Origin: Siniperca chuatsi
Taxonomy: Eukaryota; Chordata; Actinopteri; Centrarchiformes; Sinipercidae
DNA: 64,000 bases
Reading direction: 5' to 3'
Assembly (NCBI RefSeq): GCF_020085105.1
Contig: NC_058063.1
Coordinates: 7,777,422-7,841,421 of the forward strand
Of this stretch, positions 26,601 to 37,795 are shown in pieces. The notes under the pieces are model-generated. The model saw nothing but the letters and a program-made list of their open reading frames with translations, was not told the origin of the DNA and made no database searches. Positions within the stretch are counted from its first letter, which is position 1, and every line of letters starts with the position of its first letter. The position numbers and the translations under genes are program-made.

Positions 26601-26714
26601 GTAATGGTGTTCACACTTGTGTTAATTAATAAGCATTGACATACTAATAAACTAGGATAATTAGCTGACTTTAGCATTGACTTAAATTAACATAAGGTGA
26701 CAGATACTTACCAT
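20606..26714 (-). CDS. pced1a: PC-esterase domain-containing protein 1A (FAM113 family), complete
   Basis: This is a GDSL/SGNH-like PC-esterase family protein. The family is predicted to act on acyl esters of modified cell-surface or glycan molecules, but its true substrate is not known to me. Coding exons in transcript order: 26714-26712 (ATG only), 26513-26432, 26245-26166, 25869-25637, 24723-24573, 23887-23641, 23292-23236, 21285-21076, 20754-20606. They sum to 403 residues plus stop. The nucleophile motif VLGDS (Ser28) and the downstream DGVHW motif (Asp230, His233) are intact. Residues such as [10 protein letters not shown] and [12 protein letters not shown] fit PCED1A better than PCED1B. 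The C-terminus is rich in His, Tyr and Arg. The second coding intron starts with GC instead of GT. A Harbinger-like element fills most of the 21286-23235 intron. Confidence 0.92.
22265..22453 (+). pseudogene. Myb/SANT-like DNA-binding protein fragment of the Harbinger element
   Basis: The reading frame opens [19 protein letters not shown] and continues with a Tyr-Glu-Glu-Val-Lys helix typical of the Myb/SANT-like second protein of Harbinger transposons. Homology stops after about 40 residues and runs into an A-rich stretch, so this is a broken gene. Confidence 0.65.
22516..22640 (-). mobile_element. L2-like retrotransposon 3' tail, minus strand
   Basis: Read on the minus strand it contains TTTTGATAAGTGCT followed by an A-rich tail. 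It aligns with the 3' tails at about 55,850 and 57,335 on the plus strand. It is a 5'-truncated tail apparently nested in the Harbinger element. Confidence 0.6.
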
Positions 26715-27150
26715 TGTTGAATTTGGGACTATCTTAATTGTAGATGTATTTAACAATTGAATCTAACTACTAACGCCAGCCGTTTTAAAAGTATCTCGCT
26801 GTTGGCACCTTGAGTTTTTTTGTGGTTGTTGTTGTTTTAATCTAAGTTAGCTAGCTAACGTTAGCCAACTTAAACGTTACTGGAAACTGAATCATCCAAT
26901 GACTGGCTTCACCAACTGGCCCCTGGCTGCACTTTTAAAGTTGTTTGACAACTCGAACAAGCTAAAAGTTATGGCAAGTGTTTCATTTTGTAGCTTAAAT
27001 ATTACAGTTTTAACGTATTACTCATTACGCCGTTGATGTAATAGACCACTAAGCCACAGGTGTCTCCAATTTGATGACGCTTTTAATCACTGTCGGAAAT
27101 ATCACGATTTTTGTGCGCACTTTGAATAACGGTCTCGCGAGGCTTACTTG
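26715..27150 (-). promoter_or_regulatory. pced1a: pced1a 5' UTR and promoter, with a TCTCGCGAG element
   Basis: The 5' UTR exon ends at the start codon itself. Upstream, the minus-strand promoter region carries a nearly complete TCTCGCGAGA palindrome at 27133-27141. This element is known from TATA-less housekeeping promoters in vertebrates. I cannot fix the transcription start exactly. Confidence 0.5.
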
Positions 27151-27292
27151 AGACGTAATCAAATTATAAATTCATACATTTTTAAAAAACAATAGTAAAT
27201 TGAATAGTAACATTTTTCTTAGAATTGTTCACTGAAAGGTTCTAACTGTAAAAAATTACAATAAAATGTGCTTAATATCTCGTATTCCACCT

Positions 27293-28152
27293 TTAAAGGT
27301 CCAGTGTGTAACATTTAGGAGGAGCTATTGGCACAAATGGAAAATATTATTTGTAAGTATGTTTTAATTAGGGTATAATCACCTGAATGAGAATCGTTGT
27401 TTTCATTAACGTTACCTTAGAATAAGCGTTTTTATCTACATGGGAGACCCCCCCCCACAGACCACTACTAACGTTGCAGATAATGTATTAATAATACAAA
27501 TATAAGCGTTAATTCTGAAGGACTATGTTGACAGAGTTAACAGTTTCTAGGGTAAACACACGCCTCTGGACCCAGCTCCTGGCCCGGATCCGGACCGGAC
27601 CTGCCGAGGGCCCTATGAGACCGGTCAATTGACACCAGCCAGCTCACAGACCAGCCAGCGCCGCCCTCGGCAGGTACGGGACCGGCAGGGTCTGGAGGTC
27701 GGTGTGTTTACCAAGGAAACGTTCAACATAGTCCTTCAGAATGAACGTTTCCCATTACAATAACACTATGACAAACAGTAAATTCATCATATTTGGTGCC
27801 CCATGTTGCTATTTTCCAAGCATAGTGGTCATATGATGGCAATCATGCTCACAGCTAGCCTCCAATCACAAGTACGCATCTAAGTAATGAGTACTAGCCA
27901 ATCACCGCACAGTAGGGCGGGAAAAAAGTAAAGCAGCGGGTCCCCTTCCACGGAGGTCGCCATGTTGCACCGCCATGTTTCTAAAGTAGCCCAGAACAGA
28001 CAAACCAAACACTGGCTCTAAATAAGTCCGTTCGCCACCGTAGTTTCTCCTACAACGTTTAGAAGGGGAGAGTGATGTGAGCGGTATTCAAATGGTTGCA
28101 AACTACAATTTCACCGCTAGATGCCACTAAATCCTACACACTGTGCCTTTAA
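27293..28152. mobile_element. MITE-like foldback element
   Basis: Terminal inverted repeats of 25 bp match at 21 positions (left start TTAAAGGTCCAGTGTGTAA; right end reads TTAAAGGCACAGTGTGTAG in reverse). I recognise the ends as those of a very common percomorph MITE. The centre, about 27,513-27,741, is itself a long GC-rich inverted repeat. No protein is coded. Confidence 0.8.
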
Positions 28153-28751
28153 TTTTAAAATGGAATTGCAAAATTAATTAATTAATTAATTCAAATTAAT
28201 ATGAAGTCTTGTAACTTTTTGGTCTTTCATTTACTTGTGTGTCATATTCTACAGAGCCATCTGTTCGTTGTGTATGTACCTGTACCCTGTTGCCTCCAAA
28301 TTCATTTTAGGCTCCAATTATATGCGCAGAGACCAACCAGTACTCCTATGCTGTAATAACAACAGTACCTGGTACCAGGTTTTCTGTATATCACTTAGTT
28401 TGTGGTCATTGATTGATTAAACGTCTAAAAATAATTTATTTGAACAAATACTGCTTGTGTTACCCTCAAATTTCATAAAAATTAAGATTTGAATTGTATG
28501 ACTTTTTGAAGAACAATACACACAATCATGTAATACCTTTTTTGAGAGTTCTTTGCTTTGAGTTTGGTGGAGAAACAAATGACACCCAGGAAAAATGTTA
28601 GTCTACTAAATGCTAGTCTACTAAGAAAGATGCTGTCAATCACATACATGATAAAGATATACTGGATAAACTGGGTGATTGAAATCAAATTTATAAAATC
28701 CATAAAAAAAACTTTAAAGAACACATTCAAATGCCTTTCAAAAAATTATTC

Positions 28752-28757
28752 TTTATT
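28752..28757 (-). other. rpgrip1: rpgrip1 polyadenylation signal
   Basis: AATAAA on the minus strand, about 120 bp beyond the rpgrip1 stop codon. Between this and the MITE (28,153-28,750) there is only AT-rich DNA with no gene seen. Confidence 0.7.
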
Positions 28758-28876
28758 TCATTGCTTTTGTAAATGATGAAGAAGAGGCTACAAATAGGGA
28801 AATAATGGCATCTTTGTATGCTTAAAACTGTTTCATACAGGACACAACCTCTCTGTTTATCTCATACTAATTGCTT

Positions 28877-31800
28877 TCAGTAGAAGTCACTGTCATCATC
28901 ATGATCTGTCACTTGTATCTGATCTTTTTTCTTCTCTTCCTCTTGCTCCTCTTCTTCTTTCTCCTCCTCCCCCTCTTCTTCTTCGTCTGTCTCGTCTGCT
29001 TTGTTGGTCTCGCTTGTCTGGTGAAACTCCTGATATATCCCAGTCAGAGCTTTCGCTGCTTCCACAGACACTTTCAGGTTTCCAATCACCTCCTTGTCTT
29101 CATCCACACTCAGAACTGGAGAAAACAAAGACACAATGGCAGACAGACTGTAAGAAAACTCTATGTTTCACACATCCAAGAAAGGGTATAACATTGTACA
29201 AAATCTTTACCTAAATCTCTATGCTTGCTATAGTACCAGGCACACCTCTATATTATGCTTATGATTTTTCACTCAAAATCAAGTTCTAAATAATGAAAGC
29301 TATAGCATGCAAAATATTGGACACAGAAAGGTGAAAGTGCTACCACCTTGCTGGTTGCACAAGTTCATCAGAGTGTTGCTTTGAATTAGTTTTAAGAGTC
29401 TCTGTATTTTAGTTCACTTTTGCAAAAAAAACAACACAAAAAGCATTACACAAATACAATGCCTACTGTCAATTTGTTGGTTGATGACATCATTTCCTGT
29501 AAGGAGCAGTTCCTGTAGGTCCAGAAAAGCATGTCCAACGTCCACACACTCCTCATCATCGTCCATCGGCTCACTGACCACTGTGAACTTTAACCTTGCC
29601 ATGACACACAGACATACACACTTACATTTTGAGGTTTGGGTCTAGAGACATCCATAAAGTACAGAGACATAAACTGATGTATTCACTCATACTTTAACAT
29701 GTAAAATAACAGAAAAAACACAAATGACGCTACCTGCCCTGGTTGGGGTCGGTGCCCTCCAACATGGTGTAAAGATACTGTCTGAGTGGAGCTGACTGTG
29801 AACCATCCACATAAATTACTGAATGAGACAAACAGAGAGATTTGGGGTTAATAAAGGAGTTTTGAAATAAAATTTGTTTTAGAAACAAACATACACGAAG
29901 CCACAAATGTAACCCACTCTCACCTCGTGTGAAGTTATAGTGAATCTCCTCCCCATCTTTGGGTTTGCGGAGGGACATGGGTGTTTCTGTCGTCTCCATC
30001 GGGACGCCCAGCAGCCGATATTCCACATAAACACGCTGCACTGACTCATCCAGCGCCATGTGTGAGGATGGTTCAAAAGTCAGGGACAGAATCTCGACTC
30101 TCAGCTTGTCTCCCTGAAACACAGTTCATAAACCTTTACTGAAGCAGATAAAATGCACTGACATCTGACTGACAAATGTATCTATTTATATCATAACATC
30201 TGACCAGCTCATTTAAAATGAGAGGTCAAACTTATGCTAGATCCACAGATGTACAAATGACAATAATAGCACAATGTGATGCTAAAGGTTTCCCTTTTTT
30301 CTCTTTCATTCATGTATTTTCTCTCACTCGAACAGTTACTTCATTCGTACCTTCCTCATTTTTCGTTTTGGTGGAATGATGATAATGTCGCTTTGTGAGG
30401 AACTTGACTCTGAAGACTCTGGGGCTTCACTATCTCCTGCAGCAGCTGTATAGTTAAAAAAAAACATCAACATGAGAATAACTGGATTTATTTCAATTTA
30501 AATTCGACTGGCTGAGCTGTCAGCATGAGACAGCTTCATATGTGTTCCAGGCATATTTTGTATAATAAATGTCTGTATTTTGTAAAGGTTTTAGGTCTAA
30601 TGGATTATTATATAATCATTGTTTGCATATTTAAACAATGGCAGAATGAGGCTTCAAATTACTGAGAGAAACTCAAAGCATGTGTTTAGGCCTATTGTGT
30701 GTATATGAATAGTTACCGCTCTCACTCCTCTCCTCTTCCTCCTCCTCTTCATCCATTGACACCTGATCCGCAGAGGGAAGGTCCTGAGAAGAAGAAATGA
30801 GATATGAGCCCATTCACCAGCCAGTTCTCAACTGGTGTCTTCTAATTTAATTGTAATTACTCTTGCTTCTCCTTCCACAACATTGTTTTGACTGATTTTT
30901 ATTTCCTGGGAAAATGACTCGTACCTGAGTCCTGGCATCGCTGGCAGAGCTTCTCCTCGACAGTGTGGCGGGTGATTGTCTGGAAGACGTTCCCTCTGAA
31001 GATCTTAAATAAGATTAAAATATTTTTTCAACATATTTTTGCTTAACTTTTAGTAGAGGTGAAAATTATAACAATACTAAGAAAGCATTAACACATTTAA
31101 TCATGTTATCTACAAAGATCATGTTTCCTAAATTCTAAAACTAGCTAATTTCATCAAGTTCATCAAGCTCTACAATAACAAGATAATGGAGTGGATTTTT
31201 ATACTTACAAAAAATCTGCAACGTACTTGCTTGTTGGCAAATGAGAGGGCGTGGTCAGTCTTGGCTCAGGCGTCAGATGGGGTGTGCGCTGGTAAAGGTC
31301 AGGTGACCTCTTGGTGGATCTCTTCCTGGCTGTGGACTGGCGAGTGGCCAGCAGTTTCATAGAGGTGGGTTGCTCTGGTCGTATGTTCTGTGAGCTTTTC
31401 TGTTTGACAGGTGGAGGCTGAGGCTGTAAACAGACAAATATACTAGTAAACAAAAGAGTGCTTATACTTAAATTATCATGAAAAAGAAACAGCTCAGCTG
31501 TGAATTAGTTTGAGATAGTGTGAGATAGTTTTGTAGGTGCTTTAGACCTTACCCAAGCTTTAGTCTCTTTCTGCACGGCTTTGGTTTCTCTTGGCTCAAG
31601 TAGCTGAGTCTGTGGTAAAGCCACAGAACAGGTATTAAGCTAGGGAACAGGAAGTGTCTTTGAAGAAATTATGCATTTTAGCATTTACACATTTTTGAGG
31701 ACTTCTTTACCCAAAAGTCATATGACATGATGTTAGCAAAATGAACGCTCCTTAGAGGTACATTTCTTTTTAAAGAGGGTTATGGTTGTCATTGCTTTTT

Positions 31801-34800
31801 ATCAGTTTATACACTCTTGTTTGCAAACAAATGTATATAAAATACATTACAGCACAGTTCCCCAGAGCATTACTGGTAATTCCAAAACCTTATGCCACAC
31901 TAGAATAAATAACGTCACCTTCACTCTGGGCTTGGCTATGGGCCTCGGTGTCACTTCAGCCTCCTCTCTCCTCCTCTCCTCCCTCTCAGTGCTTTCCATT
32001 TCTCTGTCCTGTCTTCCCTGTCTACCCAGCACAGTGTCCACTGATTGTTGGAAGGGGTACCTCCATTTTATCATGACCCTGACCATGCCTCGAGGTCCAC
32101 CAGCTGGATCCCTCAGAACATAGTCACCTGGCAGGACAGAGAGAAAAACAGATAAAAGCACTCTCATACTCCTGACTGGATAGTTTGGGTCCGGCTGTTC
32201 TGGTTCTTGAACAATGATACAATACTGATTTTTCAAACAGTAATGTTTCAGAGGGATCAGTTTTCTCTTTAGCCTAGACTATGTATATATTGTATGTATA
32301 TACAGACTATGTAAAAATAACATGTTAGTTTCCACCTTAATCTAAATGAATGCTTTCTCTAGCAAGGGATGCAGACGATATATATGTCATTGTTTTACTT
32401 TTCTCTCTCCCTCACCTCTGATCTCCCTGCCTGTAGCCAGGGCTCGCAGTGGGATGGGGGTCTTGGCCAGATAGGCAGGCGGAATCTGGTCATCGCTGTC
32501 ATCAAATACATACACCCACAAACTGCTGGACCTGGGCAACCAGTGGAGTTGAATGTTGTCGATATTTTACAAAGATATGGGTTATCTAAAGCATTATTAA
32601 CTTTATAAGAATTGAAAAATTGACAAGATCTTAATAAGTTCTTTAGGATACTCATTAATTTGGCCTGAGACTTAAGAGTCAAGAGGCAACTTATCTGCTA
32701 AAAACCCCAAATCAAGACAACTTGAAAAGGTAGGAAGGCTGTGTCACAACAAGTGAATGCCCTCTGCAATATAAACTGAATTTCCAACATATGCTTTTTC
32801 TGTTTCAAGACTATCATACCTCAGGTAGTGCAACACATCAGTTGTTACTGCTAGTGGGTAGCTGGTGGTATCATTGAACACTGGGTCAGCATTGGACTGG
32901 ACTGTTTGAGAGACGTGAGGCGGCAGGTCATAGAACCTGTATGTCAGGTAGGCATCGGGAAGAAGTCCAGGCCAGCGAGCATTAAGGCCCACACAACTTT
33001 CCAACATGACCACCAACTCATTGGGGATCCCCCCACCGTAGTCATGTAACTCCTGCATACAACATTGAAAAATGACATTTTTTAAAAATCAGCAGCAACA
33101 TCTGTTTCCAAAAATCATGTCTCCGTTACACTTCGGAATCCCCAGACCTCACTGTGAACAGTTTTCTTAGGGACTATTTCTTTGGTGGAAAGTAGTTTTA
33201 AAAATATATTCATAGTGAGGTCTGTGGATTACCCAGAGTAACTGTGACATTTTCTAAAAAGTCACATAGAAAATCACAATCTGGGGAAATAAAACCAAAA
33301 CAACCTGCATGGCTACATACCACTAGAGGTAAGTGAATTGTAATTTGGATGAACAAAGCCTTTAATGATAGACAACTTACTAAATTCAAGGAAAGGTACC
33401 CAGGCAACAAATCAGTCTTCTTTACATACAGTATGTTCCCTCAATATACACATTCATCATACATACTGTGTAGTATAAGTCTCATGTTTATTTACACACT
33501 GTGGACATACTATTTCAAAATATGACCATTAAATCACTCTCTTGTACCTCATGACCAGCATCTTGCCAGCCAAGTGAGATCTGCACAGGTCTCCTCGGTT
33601 TCGCTGTTCTCCTGTCAGCTCCTCTCTCTACCACAGCATCTATTGGCTCTGCAGGACTAAACAGTCGCACCCAGAAATCCACAACGCCAACAATTTCACC
33701 CTCGGAGCCTTGGAGAGAGACAGACAGATTTTTAAACATGGGTTGAAACATAATTATCAAATTAATGGAGATTACCACACATAGTGCATTATGTAATAAA
33801 TAAGAACATTACAACACAAAAGAAATGTAAAAGAAAAATTACAGGTAATTTATAGAATATCTTCATATTGGCAATCACTGCATGTTAACAGACTGTGTGC
33901 ACGAAAAGAAACATCAAATCCAGTATTTAACTTTTTCTTTATACAACATTACTCACCTGTGATATTGACATGTCCACCGATGCGATCCCCTCTCCTTTCC
34001 ATGGCACCCATGAGGGACATCTGCCCACTTCCATGTGTCACAAACCTGACCCCTCCTAATGCCTGGTGGAGCTCCACTCTGACCCTTGACCCCTGACCTC
34101 CCAGCCTGCCCAGATCTCGGGCTGTTAGAGCGTAGCGGGACGTGAAGACGTAGTTGGGTTGGCTACCTGACACCAGAGGAGTGGAGTGCACCTCAAAGTC
34201 CAAGAGGCTGTAGGTGCAGAAGGTCACAATGTCTTCACCTCTGTCCGCTCCTGGACGGATGCTGCCCATAGTACGAAGCCCTGCTGGGGTGAAGGTTGCG
34301 GCCTGAAGGTGCAAAAACCCCCCAAAACAAAACAGATTTTAGCTTCATGGGAAACATGCGCCAAATGATTTTGAATGAAAAAACATCAAACGTCTGACTT
34401 TTTTTGGACCTTAAGGTGGATCTCCAACAGTGACTCGCCAGCCCTCAGCTGTGAAAAAGACATATCGTCCTCAATGGGCTGTACCATCTCCTCGTTGCCT
34501 GCTGGCCAGGTGTACTGTATTGGTATGGTCCGTTTGTAGTTCCTGGGGCTGTATGCTAACTCTTTCAACTGAGCTTTAGAGTACAAATAGAAAAATAAAA
34601 AGTTTTGAAATTCTGAAGGTTTCGCTTATTTGCTGCAGATGCTAACTACCCAGTTGCGTTTTTTCTGAACAAACTGCAAATGTTAACACTAATCACTTCC
34701 TGCATGCCCATCAATCAGTGGCAGACAGCACATAAGTAGTAGGAATTATATTCTCTTGCCTCTGCTGTTAGTACGGAAATGAGGGTTGTTGTTGTTCATA

Positions 34801-35333
34801 CCTTGTAGAGTGTTGATCTGAAGAGCTCTTTTTGATAAAAGTTTGTCTTTCTCTGCCATCCTCCTCCTGCTGTCCTCCCTCTCTCTCTCCATCTTCTGGT
34901 TGACTGTGTTCAACTCTTCCTTAGGAAGGAAAGTTTCATTGAAGACAAGTTCAGTTAAAACAGGAAAAGAAAAATTTAAAGGAAGCTGAGAATGACAATC
35001 ACAGGAGTATCAATGCTGATTACAGTTTTGTGTTGTGTACATGTATTTGACAAATGTGTTTAGTGTGTTTGTGCTTGTACCTGCAGGTCTTTACTGATAC
35101 GGTGCTCCAGCATTAAAAGGTTTCTGGTTTTCTGTAATTCCAGCACAGTCTCAGCATGCAACGCCTGAATGTTTACCAGCTCGCGGGGCGAATCCTCCAC
35201 CTTCCCATCAGCCCAGAGGAAACGCAGCCCCACCTTGCTCTCCTGCTGCATCCTAAATGCCTGTAGTTGGAAGGAAAGCATGCAACAAGGTTTAAAAGCA
35301 TTTTATTTAGTCTTTTAAAGCAGTCCTAACAGA

Positions 35334-35369
<36 letters not shown>

Positions 35370-37756
35370 GTGTGCAAACCTTGATCTGCAAAAGAGTTTC
35401 ACTGAGCTCCTCAACACTCATGTCAAACACCTGGAAGAGAGAAGAGACAGATGATGAAACCTGTGCCAGGATATGTGCTTAAAACAGGATAACACACAGA
35501 AAACAAATAAGAATCTGATGTGTGAAACATCTGTTCAGCAGTATATTATTCAGTTCTTCAAGTCTGACCGTGGTGACAGAGTCCAGTCTGTCCTGCAGAG
35601 CAGAAACCTGCTCTCTGTACTGGACAACCTCCCGTTCCAGATGCTCTCGTTTGTCTCTCGTCATGACGGAAAACTCTAAACGAACAACACGGGACACATG
35701 AATGAATAAATGGGACTGTAAAATGATGTACCTTTTCATTTTGTTACTGGAGAATCTGTTTGCTTTCGGCACTGGATGATTTGAGGCTTTGGGTATTTCA
35801 GGTGTTAGGATCTAATTTAGTGGAACTTATAAAAAGAAATTTATCTTTAACTAACTCCAAATCCAGGTGTTTTCTTATCATTGTCAAACTGCAGGAGATG
35901 GAGTGCCGTCATGCTGAGACTCCTACCTCTTTCTCGCTCCCTCTGCTCCTCTAATATCTCCCTCTCACGTCTCAGTTTCTCCTTCTCCAGCTCCAGCCTG
36001 CCTCTCGCTTCCCTCTCTGCTTGCAGCATCTCCTCCAGTCCCTGGATGTCCGTCCCACAGATGTTTTCTTCCAGTTTCTCCCTCTTCTGCTCCACTTCTC
36101 TATGTTTTTCCACCCGGCCATCATGGCTGCTTTGCACAGATAAAGTACTAGGAAAGAAAAAAAGGTCAATATAAACAGAAAAGGAGAAAAGACTTTCAGA
36201 AGTCATTGTCAAATGTTAGGACTACACGAGTAGAAGACTTTAACTCTTACCTCTCTAGTAGAGTGTCATAGTTTTCTTTTATTAGATCCCTCTCTCCCTC
36301 CAGGTCTAATATCCTCTCCTGTAGCTTAATCAGAAATAAAACTTTGAAAAAACTGACATCATGTTAGATGAGCTCTAGTCTCTCCTAGTCAGGATTTATA
36401 CATGCAGATACAAATGCAGTACCTTGTCCAGGGTCTGTAGAGACATAGTGGAGGTGGTAAGTTGTCCCTCCAATGCCAGTGCTCTCTGTCTCTCCTGCTT
36501 CAGCTGTTCAGTCAGCTCCTCCACTTTCTCCAGCAGGGCTCCCTGGCTTTCCCTCAGCGACCTCTGGCTCTGGGGTGAACACATGACACACTCCAAATTA
36601 ATATGAGCACTAATTGATTTCTGAGTAAAGTATCAGACTTCTAAAGTATTCATTAAGCTTTTTGTATAACGGGGCATTTACCTCCTCCAGCTGATTCTCA
36701 TATGCCTGGAAGGAAAGAGAAAAGACAAAAAGAAAGATCTAACTTCTAACTTCTGAGGACCAATTAGAGTGTAAGTGTAAACGACTAAAGTAACATAAGA
36801 AAAAATTAATGATTTATAGAGAAATAAGGTAATTTAACCTCTTGCAGGTCGTTGAACTTCTCCTGGGTGACTCTCAGGGCGGTGCTCTTGTCTGAAAGCT
36901 GCTTTTGTAGACGGATCAGATCCACATTTTCTCTAATAGTGATTCTGACAGAGAGATACGATTATTTTTATTGACATGGTTGTTGTGCAAGCAGTTGTAG
37001 CGGTAGCTGCAATAAGAGTAGGTGGTGGTGGAAAGAACACTACATTGTCCTCCTTGTGAAGAAAAGGTGCTACTTTTCAGATCTTACTTATTGTGTAAAT
37101 GCAGGTTTAAATCTACTTAGTGGTACTGCAGCAAAGCACATTCAATTGTATTCAAATAAAAACTAATTTACTGATTTAAAAATATACTCCAAAAAGTAGG
37201 ACACGAAAAATGCAATGCACCTTTCCAACAACTGCAGTAGTAGCCGTAATATTAGCATTAGTGATATTAGTAGTTGTATTTCTGCTGTAGCCACCTGTGT
37301 CTGTCAGACTGCTGCTTCCTTATCTCTCTCACAGTTCCCTCTATCGCTTTCTCTTTCTCTCTCAGCGAGTCTCTGAGCGCCTGAGCAGTCAGCTCCAGCT
37401 CTGCAACCCTCATCTCCTCTGTGACACTGGACCTGCTGGGAGGGAGAGATGTGGAGGGGCAGAGGGAGGTCAGGGTGGAGTCATGGGAGTAGAATGAGGT
37501 GGGAACGATGATATAATTAGAGGTTAGAAAAGAGGAGGGATGAAAAACTGAGGGATTTATTTAATAGAGTAAGGAATGGAGCTAAAGAAAGAAAATAGAG
37601 ATAGAAACAGGACAAGTGCAGGACTGGCAAAGACTCACTTGCTTCCCAGAGTTTCCTAACATGATTTATTTTGTCAATTTTAATACAGACTACCTGATCA
37701 GGAAGGGTTTTTTTTGCATATTCTTAATGTCCTGCACAAACTCGATATGATATACA

Positions 37757-37795
<39 letters not shown>

